Positions 32,044 to 43,719 of a stretch of 64,000 nt of DNA are shown one piece after another (the first letter of the stretch is position 1; the number at the start of each line of letters is the position of its first letter). Location of the stretch: assembly GCA_032718475.1 (NCBI GenBank), contig JAUCBJ010002727.1, positions 1 through 64,000 of the forward strand, given 5' to 3'. The notes under the pieces are model-generated. The model searched no databases, was not told the origin of the DNA, and worked only from the letters and a program-made list of their open reading frames with translations. The stretch comes from Nemertoderma westbladi. Lineage: Eukaryota > Xenacoelomorpha > Nemertodermatida > Nemertodermatidae. The translations under genes were made by a program, and so were the position numbers.

Positions 32044-32442
32044 TCAGATTCTAGGCATATTGGTTCGTCTTCCCAGTCTGTTACGAATATAATTTTCGTG
32101 ATCTATTCTCGATTTATCGTTACGACGCCGCTGGGTATGATATTTAAATAGAACCATTTCCCTTTCGGTGTCTACATCGTCCGTATCATGTAAATCGATA
32201 GGATGGCCGGTAGTTAGGAGGTCCATATACGTATTATTACGATGCGTATAGCGAGCGGTGGATTTTCGATAGTCCAATTCACGCGCAAGTTGCTCTTGGG
32301 ACATCGGCGGTTCGATATAACGACCATCGTCCTCCGTAATGGTTGGATCGGCTTCACCGCGTATTAAGCTATCCACAAATGCTTGCAAAGGTAGAGTATA
32401 TCGCTCCCTAATACCAAGATCATCTTCTATCAACTCCGTCAT
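32044..32442 (-). pseudogene. Element X: first extra ORF, 3'-truncated by deletion
   Basis: 132 codons, starting MTELIEDDLGIRERYTLPLQ exactly as in element Y (58,452). Homology holds for about 120 residues, then a deletion joins it, out of frame, to the middle of the second extra ORF. The equivalent about 1.5 kb of Y (58,830-60,330) is missing. Confidence 0.75.
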
Positions 32443-34068
32443 ATCTGCTATCTGAGTTTATAAATATCAAATGAGTTTATATTTAGGCGAGCGGGCGTCG
32501 CTGCCTACTTCTCTTTGCCCCCGGACAGTGGGATTCTCAGCGCCGATGTACCGTCGTCGCGGTGTTTACGCCAACATGTAGCAACATCACGACAACGATA
32601 ACCGGCACAAGTCACTCCACTGTCCGTCCCAAAGGCTTGAATCCACTTTAGGTTCTTTCTATAGGAGAGTTGGGCTACTTTCACAATTGCGACTAGCTAC
32701 TGTAAACACACCTTAGCAGTAACATTCACCTATAAACGCACAAATTCCACACAACTGTCACCAATTGTACACATACAGGCCATTTGTCCGTTAGTCAGTG
32801 CCTTCCAGAATGTCACGTTATTACTGTGTATCCTTGGATACTAACAGTGTGCTATATTCTCTATGCGATGCAATGGGACAAGCTTTCTGTTGTTCTTTTA
32901 ACTTATTTCTAATTCTAGCGTGGGTGTTGCTATGGTGACATTATGGAATGCTAGCGGTAGAATTAGGGTAATTCTCATGCATACAGATCTGGGATGCTAT
33001 TTAATAATAATTCTTTAATTGTCAATATTCTCTTTATGCATGATTTTATTAATTTTATCGGCTATTGACTATATGTTGGAGATTCTCGCACTCTAATACA
33101 GTCAATAGGATGAATCTCCGCTCCCATGATCTATTAATTAATGGAATTTTGGGAATATTATAAATTGTACAAAATGACAATTTATGAAATTCATTTTAAA
33201 ATATGAATTTAAATTTATTCCCGTGAATTTTATTATTTGATGTTAAAATTGACACAATTTGATTCCAGAGCAGGTCTGGGGACATAGGATCCTTAATTCT
33301 ATGAAATTTGTCTTTTAAGAGTATCGGTAAGTGCTACAATACCTTAATTGACTAGAAATTTAAAGGATCTGAATTTTACAGATTTTACTAAATATTAAAT
33401 TAATATTTAAGATGGGCACCGATTTATTCCAGAGCTTGTCTGGGGACGTTAACCACTGATTCTAGAATTTGCCTTTCAAGTATATCGGTGGGTGCCACGA
33501 TATCTTAATCGACTAGAATTACAGATGGTCAAAAAGTTTAACAGATTTATTTGCGTTTTACGCTACTGTTATATGGACATCACGCTACTATATGTATTAT
33601 TTAATATAAGGTAGAAGAGCAATATCGCACGAAGCAATGTCAGTGTGAAGAGGCAAGTCGTTTCCAAGGTCTACCCAGAGCTTGGTTTAGCCGAGACACG
33701 AGGATCTGAATTTTGCATTCCTAATACTCTGCCTACCAATAATACTTGAATATAGTAGTGGCTTTATTGTACTTTAATAAGTACGGACATTTCATCTTAC
33801 TGTAGTCACGTATTTATAATATGATACGGACAGTAAGGAAAGAGAAAAAATAATTATTTCTCGCCGTCGCACTAAATATATTATAAGTAATTACGTACGT
33901 AATAAACACTAATATATTGCACTAATCTACTAAATAATCACTAAAATAACATTCTACTAAATAAAATTAAAGAAAACGATTATAATAAAATTACATAATA
34001 ATACATACATAAATATAAAATAAAAACAAATATAAAATGATATAGTCACACGCCCACTCCATATGTTA
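32443..34068 (-). other. Element X spacer between pol remnant and extra ORFs
   Basis: No ORF of note, yet alignable along most of its length with the Y spacer (56,826-58,451). Shared features include the stem GGACAGTG/CACTGTCC near the right-hand ORF start and two similar blocks near 33,255-33,360 and 33,420-33,520 containing CAGAGC(A/T)(G/T)GTCTGGGGAC. Confidence 0.6.
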
Positions 34069-35943
34069 TTACGTTATAGAGTCCCTAGATATTTGTTGGA
34101 TTAGGGAAGTGGTCGTAGGAAGAGTATCTTGCCTTCCATAGTTTCCGGACAGTTTTCGGTCTCTTTCCAGTAAACATAAACGACCAGCTGGGCGATTGAG
34201 TTGTTGTGTTACTTTCTCCGCTCCCTTGGCCTGTCTAATCTCCACCGGGGTAAGATGAGGAGGCCATTCTTCTTCTTCTTTACTTAAGAAGTCGGATCCA
34301 CCTAACCAGCCTGGAGTATCTATTAGTTCTTGAGGAGTTGCTCCTCTGGAAACGATGTCGGCTGGATTAATCGTCCCAAGGCAATGTCTCCATTGATCTA
34401 TATTGGAGTTAATATCGTCATTATCTGAGGAGTATGGTGTTCCCTCAGTTGGATCGTCTACATCACTGCTCTCCACTTCCCATTCCTTTACTTGGTATAC
34501 CTGTTGTTGAGGTAATCTCTCTTTGAGAGTTCTACGGGAAGGGCCAGTGAAGTACCAACCTACTCTAGTTCTTACCGCATAGGTTTGCAGTGGCTGCGGT
34601 TGAGCAGGCCGTTTCTCCAATGTCTCGAGCGCCTCATGCGCGTTTTGGCCGATGAGTATTTGCACTCCAGGATAATCTGTTTGGAATCGAGGTACCTTAA
34701 GATGTTGGATGCTCTCATCTTCGTCCCAATTATATAGGTCTGCTTGAGTAGTAGCGAAGTTCTTTATAGCCACCATTTTTACCGACCTGATACCTTGTGA
34801 TCCTGATTTATCCTGGGGAGTGGACAACACACCTACATAGTAATCTGCCGCTAGGGTAGATTTCCAAACCTGCATGATTCCTGACATATTCAACTTAGTT
34901 CGGAATTTGGGTTGTCCAGCAAAGATGTCCTCGGCTAGTTCTTGATCGATGAATGTTCCTGTACTGCCGGAGTCAAGGAGGGCATTCACTATGTAACTTT
35001 TGTTAGGACCCTGAACTCTTACCTGCACTACAGGAAATTCTCTGATTCCTACGTTGGAAGTTGAAGGTTTCCAGGATGGTTGTCTGTCAAAGTTAGTTGG
35101 GGAGAACTCATTGTCGGTGTCCTTTTCGTAAGTAAGTGCTCGATACACTGCGGTATTTATTAGGTAACAGGATTCGTTGGCGTCGGAGAATTCGTCCGTA
35201 TAGAATCCTTCCCACTCAGAACTTTGGTCAGTGTCGTTCACATCACTGAATTGGACATGTGATTTGGGCTCACTTACCTGACTCGGGCTGTTTCGTTCGA
35301 ATTCCGTGTGCAACAAGCTATGATGTTCCGCGCCGCACTTAGCACACCTTGCGTCAGAGTAACAGGTTCGCCGCTGGTGTCCGCGTCTGAGACAGTTATA
35401 GCATAACCGCTTATCCCACATGACTTCACGTCTGTCTACCAGGGATTTCTTTAGGAATTCCGCACACGCACTCAAACGGTGGGGCCCATCGCACAGCGCA
35501 CATTTTGGTTTAATGTTACTCACTTTACCTTGGGTAACGTTATGCACTCTCGTTCTTTCTTCGGGCTTTCTTCCGTGTACTCTGTTAGGAGACTGAGGAG
35601 GAGTCTTAGCAACCTGTTCTCTCCTGTCATGGGTTCGAGCTTTAGATTTACTTACGTCCTTTGAGGTCTTGTTAACATAGTAAAATTTCTCGGTGTCTTT
35701 CCCGCTGTCTTCTTCTTCAGAAGCTTGGCTTTCGCCGTCATCAGTATAACACACCGGTGTTACTCTTCTCCTAGAAACGGGTTTCTCACTTACCTTATTT
35801 TCCGATGTTTTCTCCCTGGACTGTTTTATAAGTTGTAGTTTTACTTCACCGTCTAAGAAGGACATAAGATCAGCCATGGTAGGTCCCCGTCTTTGTTGCT
35901 CATTCATATACAATACCTTCTTGTCCCAGCGTGTACTGTACAT
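34069..35943 (-). pseudogene. Element X: Gag C-terminus, zinc knuckles, protease and fused RNase H/integrase remnants
   Basis: 624 codons. Zinc motifs are at about residues 148-210, including CYNCLRRGHQRRTC. The protease site ALLDSGSTGTF is near 325, followed by a GWYFTGPSRRT block near 468. Just after SDNDD the frame jumps to the end of RNase H (IDQWRHCLGTINPADI), losing RT and most of RNase H. After QAKGAEKV it jumps again to the last part of the polyprotein (TQQLNRPAGRLCLLERD), losing integrase. Both joins keep the frame open, so the product would be a Gag-protease with a short fused tail. Its start overlaps the preceding Gag ORF by 40 bases in another frame because of a 5-base insertion near 35,935. 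Confidence 0.85.
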
Positions 35944-37271
35944 ACTCCACCCTTTGGTAAAGTAGAGACAATGGCTCCAATAACCATGGAACTCTGGTAT
36001 TCATGAGACTTACCTAACCAATCCAATTGTCTGCAGATCTCCTGGATCTCATCGGAAAACTCTATGATCCCGCTACTAAGGAACTTTCGGGGGGCTACTA
36101 ATTTCGCATACAAATACTTAGCTATGTTATCCTTATTACCATACCTGATGTTTAATGTATCCCAGACTTGTCTTAATCCATCTGGATGTCCAATAAACTT
36201 TAACGCCATTAACTTGGGAGGTCCTTCCAAACATTTGATGAGGAATCTCAGTTTCTCTCCGTTAGATAGTACAGAGTTCTGTATGCTATCTTTGTAATAT
36301 TCGTTGAAAGGTAACCATTTCATCTCATCTCCATTGAATTTGACGATCTCTCCCACTTTGACCGCTTGGCGGGCTTCTGTTCTAGCCATCTGACGCGTAA
36401 AGCTTTCTTGGGCCATCGTGTTATTTAATATCGAATTATCGGTATATAAAGTTCTCGGATCATTATCAGGTCTATAGGGAATATCATTAATAACAGGTCT
36501 ATAATCACCCTTAATAGGGTTTGCTATAGGAGTTTCAACTTCACTAGCAGTATAGATGCGTGTAGGCTCCACACCTTGCGCATGTAATACTTCAGACCTA
36601 ACAGGTTGACACAATGTTACAGGGGGTATTGGTATGCCCTTTTGTATATTGACTAATTTGTCGCGTTCTAGCGCGATACTTTGCTGCACCTTTTGCAACT
36701 CTAACCTACTTTCCCTTACTGTTCCCTTGAGCTGCTGGACAGTCTCTTCCATTTCCCGGACCTGCTGAGAGGAGCACAAACAGTGTTCCCTCAGCTGCTC
36801 GAGCAGGAGACCCATCTCCCGTCGTCCCTCAGCTACCCACTCAACCGCCGAAGCGGGAGTCGCCAACGTAGTAGCGGGCGAGCGAGAGACGACGGGCGAT
36901 AAATTCTTGATATCTCGCTCGGCGTCCAGGACGGGTTCGGACTCGGGAACAGTCCTACTGGGCACAGGTAGTTTAGTACTGTACAAAGGGAATTTATAGG
37001 CAGGTTCTGGGAGTACAGGTGTCTCTATCTTTCTTTCCGCTTCTACTGTTGCCATTGCCTCTGCCGCCTTTCTTTCCGCTTCTGCTGTTGCCATTGTCTC
37101 TGCCACCTTTCTTTCCGCTTCTGCTGTTGCCATTGCCTCTGCCACCTTTCTTTTCGCCTTTGATGTTGCCATTGCCTCTGCCATCTTCCTTTCAAGACCC
37201 TGTCCAAGTCTAAGACTCATTCTAACACCTTCCAAAAGACTATCTGACAGTGCCCGTTTTGTGTCAGACAT
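35904..37271 (-). pseudogene. Element X: shortened Gag N-terminal part
   Basis: 455 codons. Starts MSDTKRALSDSLLE, like the first Gag ORF of element Y. Then come 18-residue repeats rich in Ala, Glu, Arg and Lys (AEAMATAEAERK type), a predicted coiled coil (about 160-230), and the DUF1759-like Gag core (about 300-440). Relative to Y it lacks about 230 residues after the first 15 and about 125 residues after the repeats. The last 15 residues are out of frame because of the insertion at the junction with the next ORF. Confidence 0.82.
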
Positions 37272-39544
37272 GTTTGTTTGTACAGTTGAATGCCTACTGC
37301 TATATTACAGTTAAAGCAAGTCTAGTAATTCAGTATCACTGTTAGCCTAGTAATTAATTACCGATACTGCTACTCAGTGTAGCGTGAAATATATATAATA
37401 TATTAGAATACCGGTATGCTTATAGTATATATATAAGTATTATTACAGACTAGATTTGTCACAGAGTACCGGTATATAATTTTAGCGCAAATATATATAA
37501 ATATATAATAGGCCTATCGTGAATACCGGTATGCAGCTTACACTTATAGTATATATAAGTATAATTATGGACTAGAATTAATTACAGAGTACCGGTATGA
37601 TTTCAGCTCAAATTTATAGAAATAAATATAATAAGCCTATGGTAAATACTGGTATGTCAATTATTTTAGAATAATTGAATTTCTGAATATTTTAGGGTTA
37701 CTTGGTTACTTTAACTTACTTTATTACCGTTATTTAAGCAGTAATCCAACTGATATTGAGACCTAGTTGTTGTATGGCAGGCCTACTATTTATAAATCGT
37801 TTGAGTTGATTTATAATATTTATATACCCGTTTAAAATGGGTTTTGTCAATATTTGAAATAAATGTTATTATTTCTGGGGGGAGTCACTACACAGAAGCT
37901 GTGCGCTCTCAGTGAAGTGCTATTTATTGGACACTAAAAACTGATAATTCTAATTTACCTAAGTTACTTAATACTACAAATTACATACAATTCGGGGTGA
38001 GATTACAATCTCTAAATAAACACAACAAAAATATTACGTACGAATTTTTAGGGTAATTTTACAGGAAGTCTACAAACCAGTCTAACAAAGGGTTAGATTT
38101 CTGGTTATTACAACTGACAGGGTACTACGGTATTTGAAATAATAAGTAGTAGTAAATATATTGCACTGTCCAGATAGGAAAATACCACCGCCTGACGACC
38201 TATAACCGTATCGCTATAGGTACTACGTTATGTATTACGGAGTGTTCCTACCTGTTAATTACAGCGGACTACCAGATCCAGCGTGCCTATTAACCACTTT
38301 ACAACACAAATATACTGCCTACACACTAATTACCTCGGAAAGCACTGTACACTAAACCCTAAATTAGATACAAGTACTGGTACAACAAATAATCAGTAGT
38401 TAAATATACTTGAACAGTTAAAAGAACCACGGCATCTGCTGGAGTGACTGGAGCACAAAGTCACCAGTCTTTACCTACGCCTAGCAGCCCGTGTAGTACC
38501 GGGGTTAATTTAACTATAACGGTATGTGTAACAAACACAATTACTGTAGGAATAAACTTGGGGACATGAATGTTGCGAATAATCGCATAAACTCTGAATA
38601 ATAAATATTACGCTACCCGTACAGAATACTCAAACAAAATACAGACCAAATGCTGGCAGACTACCACCAAGCCTAAATAAACTACTGTATGTGCAGATTC
38701 CAAAACGGTTAGTTAGTATGCGTTCTAACACGGTAGTACGACTTATTCTTTAAGAGGGGATTGACCTTACAGTTATGACTGCCCCAACTTACTAACTGGC
38801 ACTTTATCAGACAAACTCTACACAAGCAGCAATCTCTTCAGACCTAATAATAGCTAGACAACAATCTAGCCTACAAAATATCTGAGTAATAACTATTACG
38901 GTACCTGAACAGACCACACAAACAAACACAGGCCAAAACACTGGCAGAATACTGTCAAGCCTAAATAAACTACAGTATGTGCAGATTCCAAAATTGTTAG
39001 TTAGTATGCGTTCTAACACGGTAGTACGACTTATTCTTTAAGAGGGGATTGACCTTACAGCGATGGCTGCCCCAACTTACTAACTGGCACTCTATCGGAC
39101 AAACCCTACACACGCAGTAATCTCTCCAAACCCAACAACAATCCGACAACAGTCCGGCCTACAGTTATCCGAACAATCTGAGCAGACTTACACGTCTTCA
39201 GCTCAATATTAACTTACTAGGAAATAAAACTGACAGAAATAAGTAAACTATACAAAGGAATGAGGGGTGATCAATCCCTATTCCCCTGGCAGCCTACAAT
39301 ATACTATAGATCACAATCGAAATAATACTAATGTACTTCTGTACTTATACTGGAAGTACCGGTTAGAACAGTTGGGCCTACAGACCTACAGAAGTACCGG
39401 TTCTGATAGTTGGACCTACGGACCTACAGCAGTACCGGTTCTGGCAGTTGGGCCTACTGACCTACAGAAGTACCGGTTCAGGTTTACTGGTTGACCGGTA
39501 CTTTCAACTTTATTGCTTACTGCAATAAAGTCAATGACTGTTAT
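37272..39544 (-). promoter_or_regulatory. Element X long 5' leader
   Basis: 2.27 kb of non-coding sequence between the 5' LTR and Gag. It contains two approximately 288-bp tandem copies (landmark AACACGGTAGTACGACTTAT at 38,727 and 39,015) and, nearer Gag, two divergent approximately 140-bp copies (37,390-37,650) with repeated ACCGGTAT palindromes. The same architecture is present in element Y. No standard primer-binding site starting TGG is seen beside the LTR. Confidence 0.7.
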
Positions 39545-40793
39545 TGTACGCGCTTTTGAAGACCTTTAGCAGTTTAACCTGCCAAAATTTATATGTCTTT
39601 TGATTTATAAATATACTTTAGAAGATGACAAATATTTAATACCAATAAACAAAACATTAGCAGAAGCCAGCCTAGTGCGCGTCCATTCACCCGCTGGATA
39701 ATCCCGGGAGGCTGGATTCTGTCGGCTTAGATTATTATTGCAGTGAAGCTTACGGTATTGTATTATTCGATTGATCGTTAATAATTAATTTCTGACTAAT
39801 ATTATTCACTTTCGGGAAATATTAACAGTTCCTTTTAGGACGTGGCGCTCTATCTAAGTAAACAGAGATATGACTTATACTAATCACAACGGTAAGTCGG
39901 TAAGGCTTATGATTCACGTATGAGGCGCATTCTTTAGGAAATGCTTAGTTATCAGCCACAATCATGCACACCACCGGTAACGCACAATACTGCTCACTAA
40001 TTTGCCGACCGTCAATGAATTTTATCATATATAAAGAGAATAGCAACGGACTCATGTAGGGCTTATCAAATAGCATTAAATTCAATACACACCACAATAA
40101 TATAAGTCGCAATCGCTATATATATAACCCGCCTCTCTAACCTGTAGTGTATCAAGAAAATTGGGAAATTTGGGTTCTTTATAAATGTTCTCCAAATAAT
40201 ATTCAATCCACTGATATAAGATATGACAACAGTAAAACATTAAGACGGTAGGTTAAGATATGATATGCACTGATATGGACCGATATGTGAGTTGTTATGA
40301 ACCGATAACAGTCATACGCTCTATAATCTTAAGCCTACTAATGTTTCTTTCTAGAGCCGTTGTTTCTGGCTTAGACAGCAATAACAACAAAGTATCAGTA
40401 AAAAACTGTAAGACTGAACAATCCCAGTATGATCGGCTCAAAGCTCCACATCGACAGAGAGAATCGCTCTGATTGGCTGAAGCCAAACAAAGAACCATGC
40501 GTCCAATGGCTGTTTCCATTTAAGCAACCAGCTGCTAGATGTCGTAATCTGAATCATCACGGCTAAGCTGTGTAAAAGTATTTGCCGTATTGCGGGTTTT
40601 TTGCCTTACCATGTCCGCTAAAACACGTATATAGCAGAATGACTTTTATGTCCGTTAAAACACCTGTAACGGTACCTTGAGGGCGAGGGGAATATATATA
40701 CAGTTAGGGAACCTTTTTAGAGTATTCCAGCGCCTGGGGGGAAACTGGATTGCGAAGCAAAGGGGCCAGTTATATCCCACAGAAGCTTTTACA
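39545..40793 (-). repeat. Element X 5' LTR
   Basis: 1249 bp, matching the left LTR apart from one visible base. The right flank CGAAC at 40,794-40,798 completes the target duplication. Confidence 0.95.
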
Positions 40794-41701
40794 CGAACTA
40801 CAAATAAACAGTGGTTGGTAGGCCTACACGTGCAGTTGATACGTCGAAATCGAACTACAAATAAACACATACAGACATAGTTTTCCTGTTTTCCTATTGA
40901 TGATGATTATTTAATATACCGGCAACCGGTACACCCCCATCTGCCCATTGACACCCCCTGAACCAAGCAGGGTTCAGGGTAGTCTTCAGTTTTATCGCGT
41001 TCGATGGTGGATAGTCTAGAGTCTCGACAGTTCGACACTTGAGGTCGAACTTGTCTGCACCCACCTGCACATCAGGCTGCAGCTGCAACCTGTCTTGCTG
41101 CTATGTACTGTACTCGTACCACGTACTGCTGTACTGCTGTAAAGTTAAAGACTGAAACAAGGTAGCAGTACAGCAGTAGGGCTGTTTACATAATCTCGTT
41201 TGAATTTCCCTCCCATTCATTGGCGGTTGTATCCCCACCTCACTCTTACATGAAATTGAGAAGACAACGTAAAGTAAAAGTAAAAGTAAATTTTCTTCGG
41301 CGACTTATTTTCAGTGCGGTCCCCCCCAGAACTATACTCCCCAGAGCAAACTCCAGTACTCATTTAGCTACCACTTAAGGCAGAGAAGCGCCATGGCTGG
41401 TCCCTTTTACCCATTGGTTTATTCTCGGCTCTCAGAACGGAGAATGCCATGAATTATCGGGTCGAGAATTGCGTGTTCTATTGGGACGGCGCCGCGAAGT
41501 TTGGTGGATCCTGAGTTCCTGACAATATATTAAATATCATTAAACACCATTTTCCGTTCTAGTTTCAGAGTTTAAGTACAACGAACATTGCAGTGCCTTG
41601 CTTATCATTTAATTTACCTGCGTGTAATACGCTAATAAACTAATACACCCTAATAGGCCCTACTGCCTAATGCTGTAAAACTAATTCAACAGGACAGCAG
41701 G
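40794..41701. other. NAD+ synthetase upstream region
   Basis: Two related approximately 45-base segments with CACGTGCAGTTGATACGTCG lie on either side of element X, showing that X landed in a small local duplication. A perfect 15-base inverted repeat (TACTGCTGTACTGCT and complement, 41,124-41,138 and 41,164-41,178) encloses a 25-base loop. A 64-codon minus-strand ORF (40,894-41,088) is not recognised. Confidence 0.5.
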
Positions 41702-42487
41702 ATGCAAACGCAGAAATTAATCCAACATATTGTCCAATGGCTGTCAGATTATTTGACCAGGTCGGGTCAAAAAGGTTTCGCAGTCGGTGTCTCAGGGGGT
41801 ATAGACTCCGCAGTTACGTCATCATTGTGTGCGAGAACCGGTAAACCAGTCTACTGTCTGGAGATGCCAATACACCAAGCTCCGGACCAGGTATCCCGGG
41901 CAACCAACCACGTAGACGCGCTGCAGAAGAAACATTCTAACGTACAACGAATAAAAGTCGATCTAACCGAAACTTTCGATAACTTCTGTAAAGCCTTTAG
42001 CGTCGATAAAACGGCGATAAACGCCGGTATCGCATTGGCTAACTCCCAATCGCGACTACGTATGACGACGTTGTACTGCGCGGCAGGAATGCATCAACTA
42101 TTAGTGGCGGGAACCGGGAATAAAGTGGAGGATTTCGGCGTCGGATTCTTTACTAAGTACGGCGACGGCGGGGTGGATTTATCCCCTATAGCAGATTTAA
42201 TGAAGAGCGAGGTTTACGAGTTGGGGACGGCGTTGGGAGTTAGCGAGGCGATTCTGTCGGCTGTTCCAACCGACGGGTTGTGGGAGGACAACAGATCGGA
42301 TGAGGACCAGATAGGGGCCTCCTACCCCGAGTTGGAATGGGCCATGAGGAACCATGAACTCCTGGCCGACGCGGATATAAGTGACAGACAGCGGGTTGTT
42401 ATGGCGATATTTAGGCGTCACAATGCCGCCGCCCAACATAAGATGAATCCAATACCGGTTTGCGAGATTCCGCCGGAACTGAAGTGA
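41702..42487 (+). CDS. Ammonia-dependent NAD+ synthetase, bacterial NadE type, intronless
   Basis: 261 residues. The N-type ATP pyrophosphatase loop is GVSGGIDSAV at about 28-37. Further conserved blocks are RLRMTTLYCAAG (about 118), VAGTGNKVEDFGVGFFTKYG (about 134-153), GGVDLSPIADLMKSEVYELG (about 155-174) and DEDQIGASYPELEWAM near 200-215. These form the ATP and deamido-NAD sites. The enzyme converts deamido-NAD+ to NAD+ with ammonia, the last step of NAD+ synthesis. Animals normally use a roughly 700-residue glutamine-dependent enzyme with an N-terminal nitrilase domain; that domain is absent here. By memory the closest style is bacterial, especially Bacteroidota-like, suggesting an ancient or lineage-specific transfer. 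Flanking metazoan repeats argue against simple contamination. No targeting peptide is visible. Confidence 0.9.
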   Translation: MQTQKLIQHIVQWLSDYLTRSGQKGFAVGVSGGIDSAVTSSLCARTGKPVYCLEMPIHQAPDQVSRATNHVDALQKKHSNVQRIKVDLTETFDNFCKAFSVDKTAINAGIALANSQSRLRMTTLYCAAGMHQLLVAGTGNKVEDFGVGFFTKYGDGGVDLSPIADLMKSEVYELGTALGVSEAILSAVPTDGLWEDNRSDEDQIGASYPELEWAMRNHELLADADISDRQRVVMAIFRRHNAAAQHKMNPIPVCEIPPELK

Positions 42488-43719
42488 TAGTTGGTTCTTA
42501 ATATGCTAAATGGGTTAATATAATATGCTAAATGGGTTAATATAAGCTCTACGAGCTAATAGAAACTCAATGTTCTAATACTGTATAAGCTAAATGCTAC
42601 AGTATAAACTAAAAAAGCAACTTCCAAATTTCCAATCACCCCCAATAACCTAAAAGGTTTTCTTTGTGACTTCCAATCTACTGTACAGAATGGAATACAA
42701 GTTGTGGACCCTTCGCGCATCACGGAAGCCTATAAAAGAAAGTGTACTAATCTCTATTAGATATACGAAAACCGTCATTCCCCAAATATTAAATGAGTGA
42801 TGCTTTGAGTTTTTGTTAAACTGGTTGTAAAAACAGAGGTCCATTTCAGTTTGCCCTTACACGCTTTAACTGTCATTTGTAAACCTACACAGTAGGGCTA
42901 TTTAAGTTAAGTATGACATTTTTTGTTTTACAATACTCGTCTCCTTCATTAGCCTCGTTGCGCTCGTCATGTTTGGTTTCAAAATATTTTTCCTAAACGG
43001 AGACTGACGAACTTTATAACTATGTAACTTTTCAAAAATGTGAGAGTACGGCAGATGGATACTCGTATCCATTGCAAAACTCATTGCGTTCGTTCTCTAC
43101 AACCTGGTCACCAAATATACCTTACAACATATACCGGTATCATACCTTTCCAAAGAACATGTGTACCAAATTTGGTTAGATTTCATCGAGGATTGGCTGA
43201 GTTATTAACGTTTAAAAACACGGACCTACAGAACGACAGACACAAAGATCGAGATAGTGGTACCCGTACGCTAAGCTCGTGGCTCGCCCCACTATAGTAA
43301 CAACTAAATGTAAATAACTATTACAATAACTATTGATTCTAGTTTATTAGAAACTGCGGTGCAATCAAGGCGTTACGCTATCATTATAAATACAATGTGT
43401 ATGAAAGCATCGGTTCAGATATTTGTTAATCATGTTCATTTAATACTGGAATATTATATTTAGTTAGGTTAGGTTGATGACCATATTTTAGTGTGTTATT
43501 AGTTTGGAATGTTTGTCTTTACGAATAAAAGTGGCGGTGAAAAATACAATTTTATTTAAAAGTAATAATTATGTGATAAACACAAATTTAATTCCCATGG
43601 CTCACTTAGTCGCATAAATCAAAAGGCTACCGAGCCTGTAATTTATTACACAAATTAACATCAATCATTGGCGCTACTAGTTTTCATCTTGTTTGAATAC
43701 GTTATTTTTGACAATGAAA
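42488..43719. other. Intergenic region with short duplications
   Basis: Just after the stop a 23-base segment (AATATGCTAAATGGGTTAAT) is tandemly duplicated. At 43,120-43,290 an ACCAAATTTGGTTAGATTTC stretch followed by GGCTGAGTTATTAACG resembles a motif common in dispersed repeats, but I cannot assign it. No gene seen. Confidence 0.4.

Larger units (their letters stand above)
29668..40793 (-). mobile_element. Element X: internally deleted BEL/Pao LTR retrotransposon
   Basis: An 11.1-kb element on the minus strand with 1249-bp LTRs that differ visibly at one base (left ...TTAGAGAACC, right ...TTAGGGAACC). TG...CA ends are flanked by CGAAC on both sides. Compared with element Y it keeps the 2.3-kb leader, part of Gag, zinc knuckles, protease, the 1.6-kb spacer and parts of both extra 3' ORFs. 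It has lost RT, most of RNase H, integrase and segments of Gag and of the extra ORFs. Because the LTRs are almost identical while the interior is heavily deleted, the deletions predate this insertion and mobilisation in trans is implied. Confidence 0.92.

Noticed and set aside
40894-41088. 64-codon minus-strand ORF ending in NNHHQ
   Set aside because: Looks moderately protein-like but matches no family I know and has no supporting start or splice signals.
41702-42487. Bacterial contamination as the source of the NAD+ synthetase gene
   Set aside because: It lies in one contig with animal repeats and retroelements and has no operon neighbours; misassembly cannot be fully excluded.
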